A DNA stretch of 64,000 nucleotides from Brachynemurus nebulosus (GCA_035578155.1 JAPWDM010000003.1:20300916-20364915); one strand, 5' to 3'. Counted from the first letter of the stretch, positions 25,849-38,404 are shown. Numbers and translations are program-made. Notes: generated from the letters alone by a model not told the origin.

Positions 25849-27382
25849 GTACTCATACTGTTTCTTCGGAACCATAAAAAGAAGTGAATGTATAATTTGC
25901 ATTTTTACATTGAATTATGAAATTGTCCCATCGATTCTTAACGTCATTCGTCATCCACTCCATCTCCAGCAATAAACAACATTAAAGCATTAAAACAAAT
26001 CGTTTCCTAAATAATTATATTTGCAAAATTCAAAAAATAATATTTTTCCCGTTTGTTAACGAAAAGACAAACATCCAATATAAATCACATGTTTACATAA
26101 ATTTCCTTTTTAAATATTTTTTATTTTCAAAACAATATATTTTATTATTTATAATATATCGTAGATAACAAATCGATTGTTTTGTAAAGTTAAAAATCTA
26201 AAATAGTCACATAAATTTTCATTTTTACTAAACGATGGCGCACAGCGTACAAAGAGAGAAAACGATATATGAACATATTTTATACAATCTCAATAAATTT
26301 TTGTCATATATGAAATAGAGATATGACCCATATTGTATATTTTACAATAAATTATACGTTTCAAAAATCATTTTGATTCATAACCTTATACGTAAAACAA
26401 TTAATTTTTTGTATTCAAAAATCAATGAAAGTAGATTAGGAACAAAGATTAAAGTAAGTTATTTAATTATTTACAAAAATATATGCAATCGTTTTTGTAG
26501 GTATGTCAAACTATTTGCCTAAGTGCATTTAAATTTATTTTTCATCATATAATCCAATATTTCTTTTTGAATACTTTAAAAGTTTATTATTGTTTTTTTT
26601 ATTTTCTTCTAATTTTTTTTTCTGGTACATAATTCTCTTCCTTCTACTTCTCCAGTTCCACAACCACAGACAGTGTAAAAAATGGTGTGAAAGTGTGCTA
26701 TTGTTCGACAAAAACGCGCTGTCTATTTATGCGTTATTAAATCAATCTTCTGTATTTCGAATAAAAAAAACTGAATGGCGTTAAGTTGAAAAAAATGAGA
26801 TTTTTTTGTGCTTTTTGCTTTATTTATCTAATTTCGTTTTGTGTTGTTTATTTGTGAGGAAAAAGTTTGTGCTTCTTTATTTTTAAATTTATATAAGGAA
26901 ATATTTCTTTTAAAATATTGATCTTGAAATGTTGTTTAAATGAATATTTTGTGTATTCCTTTTTTAGTCGGCTTTTCAGTTCGAATTCAAACTTATTTTC
27001 AAGCTGTTGAAGACTTGAAATAAAATATTCTTTAGCAGTTCAAGTTTGATGGGAGGTCATGAAAGCCCTGAAGATTTTGCATAACAGTTTGAATTCAGCT
27101 TCTATTCTTCTCATATTCTATAATTTAGAAATGGGAAGGTGTAAATTCACTTCAAGACTCCAAAAGTTACTAAACATAATATTTTCCAAAAATAAAGTTA
27201 CCAAGCTTATCTCAGTAACTTGCAGCGCCCATGCTTTAAAAACTAGACTGTAAAATATATAAAAATCGATTCCTCAAAGTCTAAACTGAAATATAAAACT
27301 AGCAGGACCTTTCATTTTGTAAACTTTTTTAGTTTTCTAACGTTAAGTAAATCGGTTTTTGTCAGGAATTGTTTAGAATTAA
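25849..27382. other. AT-rich sequence, nothing recognised
   Basis: Several short frames of 60-64 codons have AT-biased composition and no domain. No repeat structure was seen. Confidence 0.45.
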
Positions 27383-27984
27383 TCTATACACATAATAAAA
27401 CTGTTACGAGACCATGTCTATACATGGAATATTTTTTAAAATTTATACTGCTACTGTAGATAGTTATTGATTTAGATATCAAAACAGCGATTTTTTTTAA
27501 TTTTTTGTCTATTTGTCTATCTGTTTGTACACCCATGACACAAAAACTATTGGACAGATTTTGATAAAATTTGGTATGGTGCTAACTTATTCTAGATTAA
27601 CATTTAGAACTTTTTACTCCATGAAAATGTCTGACTTCCACGAGAAAACACAAAGAACATTTTGAGCGTATGCACGCATTACGCAAAAGTTATTATACGT
27701 ATTTTAAGAAATTTGCTGTGCTGATAATTTATTTCCTACGTCAAGACTTGGGAGACTTTTTAATACGAGAAATTGTCTCATTCCCATGGGATAATATTAA
27801 AACAATTTGGAACAGATGTACACATCATGCAAAACTACTGAACGGATTTTGACGAAATTTGGTCTACTTATTACCTGAAAACATTTTGAATACTGTTTAT
27901 TGCAGAAGAATATCTTAGTCCCATGGAAAAATACTGAATCGATTCGACAACGCGTTGCGCGAACGACGTCGTAAATAAAGCTAG
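27383..27984 (+). mobile_element. Non-autonomous Helitron-like element, copy 2
   Basis: It starts TCTATACACATAATAAAACT after an A and ends GTCGTAAATAAAGCTAG before a T, which fits Helitron insertion between A and T with a CTAG end. A CG hairpin region (GCGTTGCGCGAACGACGTCG) precedes the end. Three copies of a phrase like AAACTATTGGACAGATTTTG lie inside. No helicase. Confidence 0.75.
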
Positions 27985-29182
27985 TATAAAATAAATTTGA
28001 CTTAGGGTTGACCGGGGTAATTGTGAATTGGGGCAATTGTGAACGGCGCCTATAATTTCTAAAATTACATTAATATTCTTTCTTAATATGCTATTAAAAT
28101 TTGATAACAATTCTCCAAGTATTAGTATCTTTTTTGTTATTTTTAAAAAACCCTTGCAAAATTTTATGTATCTTACTTCGACCAATCCTCAAAAAAAATT
28201 TTTTTAAATACATTTTCTTTTTTTAAAGGTAAGAAATGGTTAAAAGTACTTCTAAAGAAGTGGTCTAAACCCTGAGAGGGTTCCTTATTAACTGCTAAAG
28301 AAATTGGACAATTTATTACCAATTCACAATTACCCCATGATTTTAAAATTGTGGGGTAATTGGAACGTCATTCACAAAGGCCCCCATTCGATCAAAAATT
28401 TCAGTAGTGTTGTTTTCAGAGTTGAAAATGTTGATGAAGATGCTGGTGACATTATTGTACTAGTTTCCATTGTACAAACAATAAAAAAAAATTGTGTAAA
28501 GAGCGATATTTCGTGTATCAATCTACGAAATCATTGCTGTGCTGCTTTATCCAATAACAACTTACAAAAACAGAAAAATTACTTGTTTTCAATATCTCTG
28601 TGAGTGTACAAGGGCAGTCGGATTAATACAAAACCATTTTTTTTTTTTCGATTTACAGTATTAGGCCTAAAAGATGGTTGTTTTTTATCCATGTTAATTA
28701 AATGTACTCCCTTGAAAAAGTCTCATTTTCTTTGTTTTTGTGTGAAAATCTTGTAATTTTTTGATTTTTTATTTGATAAAATGACAAAATATCATAAAAT
28801 ATCATTTTTAGTTTGTAATAGATTTGTTTCTACAATTTTTGTTATTTTCAATTAACTTTGATTGTTGGTACAAATTTGAGGTATGAATAACTTGCATTCA
28901 ACAAAGAGAAATTATGACCGCTATAGTATGATGAAAAATTTGAAAGTGGGATGAATGTAAAGAATTTAAGCTTGGCTTTACTCCGATACGCCTCAATTCT
29001 CCTGTAATCCATTCTAAATAATTTTTCTGATGGCATTCACTTTTACCCCAAAATTCATAAGATTTGCAAAACCGCACCGGGGAAATGTGAATGACATAAA
29101 ATTTTTGTTTTTCATACGAATTTGCTCAAAATTTGTGTGGTGCATCCTGAATAATGTACAATTAAAAATGAATCAACTATAA

Positions 29183-29330
29183 TCTATATATATAAAGGAG
29201 AAATACCACTGACTCACTCACCACAAATTCTCCAAAACTACAATACATACAAACTTGAAATTTGGCATGTAGGTGCCTATTGGGTCGTAGGCGCTCGCTA
29301 AGAAAGGGTTTTGCAAACTTTTTTGTCTAA
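29183..29330 (+). mobile_element. Helitron-like 5' end
   Basis: TCTATATATATAAAGGAGAA followed by TACCACTGACTCACTCACC, AATTTGGCATGTAGGTGCC and GGTCGTAGGCGCTCGCTAAG is a familiar Helitron start in insect genomes. The 3' CTAG terminus was not located. Repeated TTTGACGAGCG-type words (29808, 30700, 31151) may belong to it. Confidence 0.45.
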
Positions 29331-30335
29331 CCGTCGAAATTTACGAAAAACCGTAAAATATCTTTTTTTATAACTGTAATACAGCAATCTGTGGCCAATT
29401 TATCAAAAAGTTATACAATTTTTAAATTGTTGCTAAGTGTTTAGAAAAAAATAATTTTTCTAATAAATATTTCTATAGATACCTACCACCTAAAATATTT
29501 TTACCTATGTCTACTATTAAATTACTTATTTACTGTACAAAATATAATTTTCAAAAAATTCAAATTAACGGTTTGATGAATTTTGATTAATGATACATAA
29601 ACCCTTTTAAATCTCGAAATAAATAAACGTCAGTTTAAAATTGATCCCCAAGAGTCTGAAGCAATAAAAATTACGCAAAATTAAATGACCAACGGTACTC
29701 CACTCCTAAAAATCTAAATAAGTATGGTTGTAGACAGAAAAGTCACAAACTGTTAAAATTAGGTACCTATATTTCTGAAAAAAAATATGGCTACGTTGGA
29801 GTCATTTGACGAGCAGAGCAACTTTCAAAAATTGGTTCACTGGTGGATACGTGATACCTTATGTTCTAATATAGACTTCTAAAGTAAACAGCTGGACTTT
29901 GGAAAGTAAACGGTTGGACTCTACCAGGTTTTGCTTAAATAATATTGAGATCCTGAAAAATGAAAGCTCTCTAGAATGTATGGATCTTGGACCAAATTTT
30001 GCTCAAACATTACTGAGGTCATGAAATAAACGAATGTGAAGTTGAAATGACCCCCAGGGGTGCTGGGGACCCAAAAATGGTCTAAAAAAGACCGCGAATC
30101 TTGACTAAATTTTACTTAAACATTGTTATTTTGAAAAAATTAAGTGAGATTAAAATTATTGCCTAGATTTCTGGAGTAATACAAGACGCAATAAATTAAT
30201 GGCTGGACGAATTAATGCAGGTTCAGAAATATTCGCTAAAACACTCGGACTTCAAAAAAGGTTCGAAATTCAAATGCCTCTAAAGTTATCAATATGGGTA
30301 TCTACGGAAAGGTCTCAAAGCATTAAAATTAAATA

Positions 30336-30666
30336 CAGTAGAAACTCGACAATTCATCATGGTCGGGGCCGAAGGGGTGATAAATTACAGAAATAGACGA
30401 ATTATGGAATATGTCTGAAAGTGAATAATAAAAAAAAAAAAAAAATTAAATATTTTTACTTATTTAAAGGAAGATATCCCTTTATTTTGAGTAATTCGTT
30501 GTTTAGTGGAATTTTTACAACTAGGTACGATACATTTTAATTTTTTCTATTTAAATTTCAAAAGTTAAGTAGAAAACCAACTACACTACGGAAATTTTTT
30601 TTAGGAGCGACGAATTGTTATAGAATATGATGAGTTACAGAGTGACGAAACATCAAGTTTCCACTG
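30336..30666. mobile_element. Tigger/pogo-like MITE, copy 2
   Basis: CAGTAGAAACTCGACAATTC and inverted CAGTGGAAACTTGATGTTTC are flanked by TA on both sides. The terminal type matches the MITE at 19867-20132, with a different interior. A frame at 30199-30396 overlaps the left end and is not a gene. Confidence 0.75.
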
Positions 30667-31331
30667 TACACTATAAATATGAATATATCTATTTTAAGAT
30701 CATTGGACGAGCGGAACGGAACACTAGAAGAAACTGATTTTATAAAGAAATTTAGAATATCTAATTTAAATGTAAAGTGAGTTCAAAATTAACCCCCAGC
30801 ACTATCTAATAGGATTAAAATTAAACGGTTGGATTTTGACAATATTTTACGAAAATTAAATATGCTATAGAAATACGAATATGGTTAATGTAGGGTTATT
30901 AGGCGAGAATTATGCTCAGAATTTTAAAATATAAAATTTGAATAAACCTGGTGATCAGAATTGTCCGCGAAGGCCATCAAATAAGCCCCAAATTAATTGT
31001 GATATTAAAATTGTCCCTTACGGTCTTGGTGCCCCAAGCAAGGCCAAAAATGGAAATACTCCTAAAACTATCTATTGATACGGGTATCTAAGTACATAAA
31101 GGTGCAGAAATTAGCCATGCTATTGAAATCTGAAGATTGTTACTTTAGAGTCGTTTGACGAGCGTAGCTAGGCATTATAAATAATTAATGTACAGAATTT
31201 CCGAATATCTAATTTAAAATTGATCTAATCATTTGACCAATAATTAGTGTGATATATAAAATAAAAAATACTTAAAAGAAGGCTTTTATCTCAGTTCATG
31301 AATCCATTCACAACTAACTCGGTCAACCCTA

Positions 31332-32235
31332 CTCTTTTTTTAGATAAAAAATATTTAATTATTATTCATTAACTTTCAAAAATCACTCAGCATTCCAAAA
31401 CTAATTTAATGTAGGTATGTAATCAATACATCAAATAATAGTTCACCACTAAATAAGTTTAATAAAATTTAAATATGCTACCTTCCTATGAACAAATATC
31501 TATTATATAATGACAAACGAATAAAAAAGATAAACGACAGTACAGCGGAAAAAAGAATTAATAAAGTAGCTCGTAAATGTATGCGCATATATAAACGCAT
31601 ATATTTACTATTGTTTTAACATGATACATCTTAAAATGTGACAACCAGTTAAATAGATAATATATTTATCAATTGAGTAAATGGAATCTGCGACAGACCT
31701 ACACAAAAGTAAACTACATGAATTGATAACAATATATGTAACATTGGTATATGTTATATGATAAGGATAATTGTACCGCTAAAAACAGAAATCGTTTGAG
31801 TTTGAATTATATTAAAGAATGAGATAACATCAAGTAATTAAAAAAAAAAATTAGTTGCAAATTTATTTCTTCAATTCGGCATAAATTTATTAATTATTTA
31901 TTATCGAATGTTATATGAGTAACGGATTTTCTTTGTCCTTTAACTTCTAAAGATTTCATTTTTTTTTGTTTCTGATTCAATTCGTAATTTACAAAAACCT
32001 TAAGTATTTCACTATTTCTGAATAATTTTACTTGTTCTACAAGTTTACTCTGATTGAAAAATTTCATTTCAAATAACTTTGAGTATTAGATAATTGTTAA
32101 GAGGATTAAGAGTAACGAACGTTCTTCTGAGAAATTATTGAAGGCGTGGCGTCATCTAGGAACAATTGAAACAAAATATAACGTTATAATATAAATTCAA
32201 TGGTTCATTATGAATTTTCTTTAAAATATATTGTG
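31332..32235. other. AT-rich sequence, nothing recognised
   Basis: No frame over 60 codons, no tandem array and no convincing inverted repeats. Confidence 0.45.
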
Positions 32236-33034
32236 TTAAGGGGAGGTTTACTCGAGAGTCCTTAAAAATTATGTATTTTTCTAGAATTTTTTTCTCAAGA
32301 ACGGAAGTAAATATCAATTTCTAATTGTGTGCACATATTTATTAAGTATTAAACTACACAAAAAAAATCTTTCAAGGAAAAATATAAAAAAGTGTCCATT
32401 TTATAGATAGTGCAGTGTGACGATCCGAAAATCCAATGCCTTGTTGGTGGACATCCTAGCGCCGGTAATAAACCACCGAAATCCAAAAACAAAAAAGATT
32501 TATAAAATATATGAAGAGTACCGGCACCTCTACCTATATTGTCAATAAATTGCTTAAAGAAAAAAAATGGCGGATGTTTGAACTTTTGATTAGGATTTTT
32601 GTCTTAGTTTTCGCTCTTTGAAGTAAATTTAAAAATAAAAAAAATATTGAAAGTGTATCGAACTTAGGTAGAGGTGCCGAAGAATTGAATTATCTTTAAA
32701 ATAAACAATTTAAAAGAAGGATCCATCGAATAGTTTTTTAGTTATCGTGTTCACCAGTTCCAAAAATGTAGTTCCGAGATATTATAAAATATATATAAAG
32801 AAACGTATTTTCAAAATTTTATATTTAATACTCATTATTGTGTGAACTACGTTTTTTGAATTTTTTTTTATAGAAAGCTGGATACGGTTAATGTACAAGA
32901 ATCTTGTTAGCGAATTTCCAAAAGTGAAACTGGAAATACGCTATTACAGTAGGTGTCATGACGGGACCTAAGCCCGGGATCATAACAGAAATGTGTTTTG
33001 AGGTCCCTAGAATACGAAAATGATATTCACTAAA

Positions 33035-33037
<3 letters not shown>

Positions 33038-33122
<85 letters not shown>
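33038..33122. repeat. (TA)n microsatellite
   Basis: About 42 TA units followed by GTCGCCACGATAACTCTCG. Its complement puts GGCGACAT next to the run, much as GCGACATG borders the (TA)n at 9838. Tyr-Ile ORFs here are artefacts. Confidence 0.95.
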
Positions 33123-33125
<3 letters not shown>

Positions 33126-33775
33126 GCCACGATAACTCTCGAACGAAACGTCTAATGCTTATGAAATTTTGTGTGCGGACTGGATTCTGAATTCGCTCGG
33201 CTAAGTTCGTTAGCCAGATACGTCGGATGCCTAGAAGTAGGTTTTCTGGCCATTTTTTATCATTCGATCCCATCATAAGACAGTTCGATTTTTACATCGT
33301 TGAAAAGGAAAAAAAAATTATGAAGAAAATATTCTTATAATTTTCTTTCTATTTTAAGTATTTTTCGAGAAAATGTAAATTTTCACCATTATATTATTAG
33401 TTTTCTTTCTTTGTTAGTCTAATAAGTAATTTATATTTATATCTCAGTTCTTTATGAAGTATAAAAATATTTCACTTTTTTATTAAAGAATTTTGTGAGA
33501 ACAAGTGAAGTCTATTCACATACATGTGTTATAACACACATACATGTATAGAGTTTTGTTTCTCATTTATTGCATTATAATTAGCATGGTTCTATCTCAT
33601 GTTGAAAAATGTAAATTAAACAGATTTTCTAAGCTAATGTAATGAAGAATTTTTTTTTTTTATTGAATTTTTAAGTAAACAAGAAATTGAAGATTATGTT
33701 ATGATATAATATTATTAATATGAAACAAAACAAAATATGTACAATGTACATATGTATGCACGGAAAAATGTTTTG

Positions 33776-34880
33776 AATCGATTTTGAAAATTTTTTCACT
33801 AATAATTAATAATGTTAAAAAATTAAACCATTTCAAATGGATTTAAGGTATTTTATGTGAGGTCAAGGTTTTCGGGACCTAAAAAGGCCAGAAATTAATT
33901 AACCAATCGATTTTAAAAATTTTTTCACAGTTAGTAAGTTAAAGTATTTGAATTAATTAATTAAATGATGTCCGCAAGAAGCTTACGGACTGCCATAAGT
34001 TATATGAGATCCTTAGAACCCTTTTCTTACTGTTAGAGTACTAGACTTGTATGAGTTTCGCCAGGATTTACTGATCCCATAATTGTAAAAAATAAACTAA
34101 ACGACCAATTTTAAAAATTTCTTCACTGTTACAGAGCTAAACTATTTTAGATAGATTTAGAATACATTATGTAAGGTCCGCCAGGGTCCACAGGACCCAA
34201 AAGTGTCAAAAATAAACTAACTGACCGATTTTGATAATTTTTTCACTGTTACAGAGCTAAACTATTTTAGATAAATATCGATTACGTTATGTAAGTTCCG
34301 CCTGGGTCCATAGGACCCAAAAGTGTCAAAAATAAACTGCCTGATCGATTTTGAAAATTTTTTCACTGTTACAGAGCTAAACTGTTTTAGATAAATATAG
34401 ATTCCGTTATGTAAGGTCTGCCAGGGTCCATAGGATCCAGAAGTGTCAAAAATAAACTAACTGACCGATTTTGAAAATTTTTTCACTGTTACAGAGCTAA
34501 ACTATTTTAGATAAATATAGATTACGTTATGAAAGGTCTGCCAGGGTCCATGGGATTCAAAAGTGTCAAAAATAAACTAACCGACCGATTTTGAAAATTT
34601 TTTCACTGTTGGGGAACTAAGCTATTTTAGATAGACATACATTACGTTATTTAGGGTCCGCCAGGGTCCATGGGACCCAAAAGTGGTAAAAATAAACCAA
34701 CCGACCGAGTTTGAAAATTTTTTCACTGTTACAGAGCTAAACTATTTTAGATAAATATAGATTACGTTATGTAAGGTCTGACAGTGTCAGTAGGACCTAA
34801 AAGTGTCAAAAACAAAATAACTGACCGATTTTGAAACTTTTTTACTATTACCGAGGTAAACTATTTTAGATAGGTACAGG
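33776..34880. repeat. Tandem array with an exact 120-bp period
   Basis: Six clear units (34081-34800) keep a period of exactly 120 bp, each with CGATTTTGAAAATTTTTTCA, CTGTTACAGAGCTAAAC and CCAGGGTCCATAGGACCCAA. Worn copies extend left to 33776 and a partial one follows on the right. The repeats are contiguous and too long for CRISPR. A satellite-like expansion inside a mobile element fits best. Confidence 0.85.
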
Positions 34881-35156
34881 CCCAAGATTTGGAAATTCGC
34901 TATGTTATGCAGATGCTGCGACAGGGGTATTTTTAAATTATTTTCAGTAAAATCACTTTGGGAACATATTCTACACATAATTTGCTATCAATTTCGGCAA
35001 AAAAAATCGATTTTTTTATCAAATCTCAAGTAAACCTTCCCTTAAATTACTTTCAGCAAAATCACTTCGGGAACTTATTCTACACATAATTAGCTACTAA
35101 TTTCTGCAAAAAAAAATCGATTTTTTTTAACGACTCTCAAGTAAACCTCCCCTTAA

Positions 35157-36324
35157 CAAACAAGTGATTTAATTTATTAAACGCGTTAACGTATTTAATG
35201 ATGGTATTTATTTTTACCTAGATGTACCTATTACTTATTAACATGATAGAAATAATACTTCAATAAAAGATATTTAAACAACAATGTTTTTTTTATTTTA
35301 TTATATGTGTCATACTAACTGTTCCTCACCTGTACTAACTTTTGCATACACTGAAAAACGCGTGGCATGCCACTTACTATTTTCCTCAATGCGGAGCAAC
35401 AACAACCACTTTCCTACCTGGTATTTCTATTTTCAGAGAGTCATTCGGTCTACACTTCATCTTGACTCCGCAGTACCGTAAGCAAATATCAAATCTGGGC
35501 TATTTCATTACTTTAAGTAACCCTAGCGCTAGCACCCATTAATACGATACAATCTTTTTATTTTTAGTGAAAAAGTTCTAGGATTAGTAGAAAAAAAATT
35601 TACAACTGTGGATCATATTCTTAAATCAAATTTTGAAATTTTAGCCACAAAAATGCAAGCTTTATCCCAAATTACTAAAGTTCTTGTTTGTTCATGAAAA
35701 TAGTTTTTATATTTTGCCAGAAAAGATTCGCCTTTATTATGCCATCAAATCCATAACCAACAGACTTCTTCCAATTTATAGTCAATGACAAAAATATTTG
35801 TTTCCAAATAACTGTTGGTTTTTCTGCTCATTCATCTGCGTAACCTCGAAGTAAATTTATTCATATCAAAGACACGTTAGACAAAGACAAACACAAAACA
35901 ATTCAATATAAAATACATTTATCACAAAAACGTTTAGAATCTGTCAAATATTTTAGTAAATATTTAATCATTCGAGAATCATGTTGTTCCACACTTTTTA
36001 AACGAGGACAGAAAAAAAAAGTGAATCGTTGTATTTATTTTTCTGTTTTTATTTTCTTTTTTTTTTTTTCTTTTTGTTGTCATGTGAAAATTATCATCGT
36101 GCGTTGTTAATCTCTTTCACTTCACAGGAATTTTTTCTCTCTTTTCGTACTTCCGAATGAGTGGAAAAAACTTATAAATAAAATTTCAGGAAGTCCGAAC
36201 GACATAAAGCATGATTTTTGGCATGTATAAGCTACCTATGGAATGAATACAACTTGAATAAGATTTACCTATAAAAAATGTTGTTTTTAAATAAAATCGT
36301 GTTGTTAGGTTTTGTCTGTTACTA
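35157..36324. other. AT-rich sequence, nothing recognised
   Basis: Two overlapping frames (35284-35542) share a less AT-biased stretch but have no domain or splice context that I can support. Confidence 0.4.
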
Positions 36325-36430
36325 AATGCAGTTTAGTTGTTAGCAAGCTGACTTGCGAGCACTGACCGGGTTTAGTTCCTGGCTGACGTAAAAGGGATTG
36401 AAATCGACGTTGTCACAGCACAGAATAAGT
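36325..36430 (+). mobile_element. Possible tRNA-derived SINE
   Basis: GTTTAGTTGTTAG (36331-36343) resembles a weak A box. GGTTTAGTTCC (36369-36379), followed by TGG, resembles a B box at tRNA-like spacing. No second copy was found in the window, so the call rests on the promoter-like pair alone. Confidence 0.45.
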
Positions 36431-36871
36431 AATTACCGTAAATTCATTTATAAGTTATGGTGGTGGTTTCACAGTGGATACGGGATCTGAAACGTGCCAA
36501 ATATTCGTAGATCGAAATTAACAAAATGATGTACATGAAGGTTTCCCCATAATTTACCTTCACAATTCCAAGTCAATATCGGCATAAAGTTTTTGCAGAA
36601 AGATAGTTACGGAGGTTAAAATAGGTCCTCTGTACCTGATTCCCTCCCTCAGTACTGAGGGTCTAATACAAATCGAAACCTCGTATTCAAAATTAGTGGA
36701 ATATGTTCTATGCAATTCCTAAGCGTATGTATAAAAAACTGTGGATAGCAGTGTGTCAGAGTGTGTCAAATACCGATTAAGGCACTTAGTCGGTCGATGG
36801 CGGTCACCAATTGTTGAAATAATTGTTAGTTACGCCACATGGATCTCTGTCCGCATGTACGTGTTATGTAG

Positions 36872-36893
36872 TTGTGTGTGTGTGTGTGTGACC
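36872..36893. repeat. (TG)n microsatellite
   Basis: About nine TG units. The surrounding 101-codon frame (36741-37046) has no recognised domain. Confidence 0.8.
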
Positions 36894-37049
36894 ATTCAAA
36901 CATTAAACCCACACCACTACAAACAGTGTGTACCTACACTTTTTGTCTACACTGGTATCACTAGTACAGAGATAGCACGTTGGTTTCTGAATTATTCTGT
37001 GATTCTATACTTTAGAATACGAAGATTGAACTATTACCAACTTTAAACA

Positions 37050-37262
37050 CTTAAGACCCCGAGTTGGTCTAGTGGCTAGCTCAATTTCTTGTCTGTTAGA
37101 TCATGAGTTCGAAACCAATCGGAGGAGATACGTCATCTACATTACCATACCACATTACTCTTCAATAATCATTCCAACCTCAAACTTAATAGCATATTAC
37201 AACGGTGCATATGACCATAGGTGTGCAACGAAGCTGTTGCGCACCTAACCAATAGAAGAAAA
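37050..37262 (+). mobile_element. tRNA-derived SINE
   Basis: A box TGGTCTAGTGG (37065-37075) and B box AGTTCGAAACC (37106-37116) are spaced as in a tRNA. The tail contains a hairpin, AGGTGTGCAAC paired with GTTGCGCACCT, then an A-rich stretch near 37253. Its head differs from the SINE at 12.65 kb, suggesting another tRNA ancestor. The target duplication was not resolved. Confidence 0.7.
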
Positions 37263-37535
37263 AACCATTTAATATTTAACGTCTATAAAAAACTGACAAT
37301 ACCGTCCCTATATAACTGTTACTATACAGACAACATTTTAAATTATTTATTTTGCATCGACAATGAATTGAAGTACGCTTGCATGTAAGCGATATTATGA
37401 GAATAATTATTTATACTGTCAGTATTTTTGCCAATAAATACTGATAATATTATTAATTGTGTACGCAGGCGCGATAAAGGTGAGGAACTGAGAAGGTTAT
37501 ACGGGTCCAAAAAAGGAGAACAGAAGCCACTAGTA

Positions 37536-37680
37536 ATGGGCCTGGGCAAAGTTAGTAAAATTAAATTAGTAATAAAAGCAAATCAGTGGTTCTGCAAGTT
37601 TCTTTTTTTTTTGCTCGCCGACTTAATTTTTTGGTAAAAAAGGGCACAATATTTTGTTTATCTTTGGAGCCCTTAGTTTT
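37536..37680 (+). repeat. Dispersed repeat fragment, copy 1
   Basis: GGGCCTGGGCAAAG, a poly-T run, GCTCGCCGACTTAATTTTTT and TTGGAGCCC occur in the same order as GGGCCTGGGC, poly-T, GCTCACCGATTTTT and TTGAAGCCC near 43163-43285. This could be the 3' part of a retroposon. The family is unknown. Confidence 0.45.
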
Positions 37681-38404
37681 TCTTTACGATCCTGCGTGTA
37701 CCTACGAAGATCGCCTAAGAAAATTTGAACCTTTTCAAATCATTCTCTGACTGCCATACAGGAAAATCTAAAACTATTACTAATTTTAGTATTGTATTTT
37801 TTTTTTAATATTGGTAATGTATTTGAATACGTAGTGAGTAAATTTTTATAGGATTATTATGTGTAGGTATAGATATTTTCATTTTATTATCAATGAGAAA
37901 AAAGGTTTTTGTATCCTGTAACTGAACTGGTTAGTCGAATTGAAAGTAAAAACGGAAAAAAAGCAAACATCAGCATTTATAATAAAATGAAATGAGAAGT
38001 AACATTTCTATTTTATTATTTATTTGTTAAATCTGTAATTTTTATTTTGATGATCACGTCATACAAACTTTCTATTATTATTGCTAGTGGGTTTAGAAGA
38101 CGTTGTTTTGCCCTTTCCGGTAGATGGCACGATAAAGGTATTAAACCAACATATATATTGAGAATATTTCTGTACACTTTTTTTTTCTTTTTAGTCGAGG
38201 TTTCACCAATTAAGCTAAGGTCAACGGATCGAGGCGAGAGTGGATTTTTAATCCGTTTTAGAACGCGTAGAAAACAATAAATTCTGGAGAAAAAATCTGA
38301 TATTAGTAAGGTAAAAGACCCGGTAATTGACCCTGGCCCAGTTTCTGCACTTTTCAACTTTGTTATAATTAAAATTGACATAGTGTTTGAAAAATTACCA
38401 AACT

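Larger units (their letters stand above)
28005..31329. mobile_element. 3.3-kb TA-flanked TIR element with GGGTAATTGTGAA motifs
   Basis: GGGTTGACCGGGGTAATTGT at the left and inverted GGGTTGACCGAGTTAGTTGT at the right are flanked by TA. Motif copies such as GGGGCAATTGTGAA, TTCACAATTACCCC and CCGGGGAAATGTGAATG recur inside (28033, 28323, 29076). A 99-codon frame at 28304-28603 may be a coding relic but has no recognised domain. A Helitron-like 5' end and a Tigger-like MITE lie within. Confidence 0.65.
32908..34902. mobile_element. ~2-kb insertion inside the TTAA element
   Basis: TAGCGAATTTCCAAA near the left limit is inverted near the right limit (TTTGGAAATTCGCTA), giving possible 15-bp termini. 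This stretch is absent from the 15.9-kb copy. It holds a (TA)n tract and the 120-bp array. The target duplication is not resolved (TTGTT against ATGTT). Confidence 0.5.
32240..35152. mobile_element. TTAA-flanked TIR element, copy 2, interrupted
   Basis: GGGGAGGTTTACTCGAGAGTC and inverted GGGGAGGTTTACTTGAGAGTC are flanked by TTAA (32236-32239, 35153-35156). The segments 32240-32900 and 34925-35152 together are the reverse complement of the 878-bp copy at 15944. The ~2-kb middle (about 32900-34925) is a later insertion. No transposase. Confidence 0.75.

Noticed and set aside
32888..33276. Long Tyr-Ile frames on the minus strand
   Set aside because: They are read through the (TA)n tract, and the flanking residues match no domain.
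33776..34880. CRISPR array
   Set aside because: Repeats are contiguous 120-bp units without unique spacers and the genome is eukaryotic.
36741..37046. 101-codon frame as a cysteine-rich peptide gene
   Set aside because: The cysteine/valine stretch is translated from the (TG)n microsatellite. No signal peptide or conserved pattern.
38016..38381. 121-codon minus-strand frame as a host gene
   Set aside because: It contains a lysine run from a poly-T tract, has no recognised domain and runs into the left end of the element at 38309.
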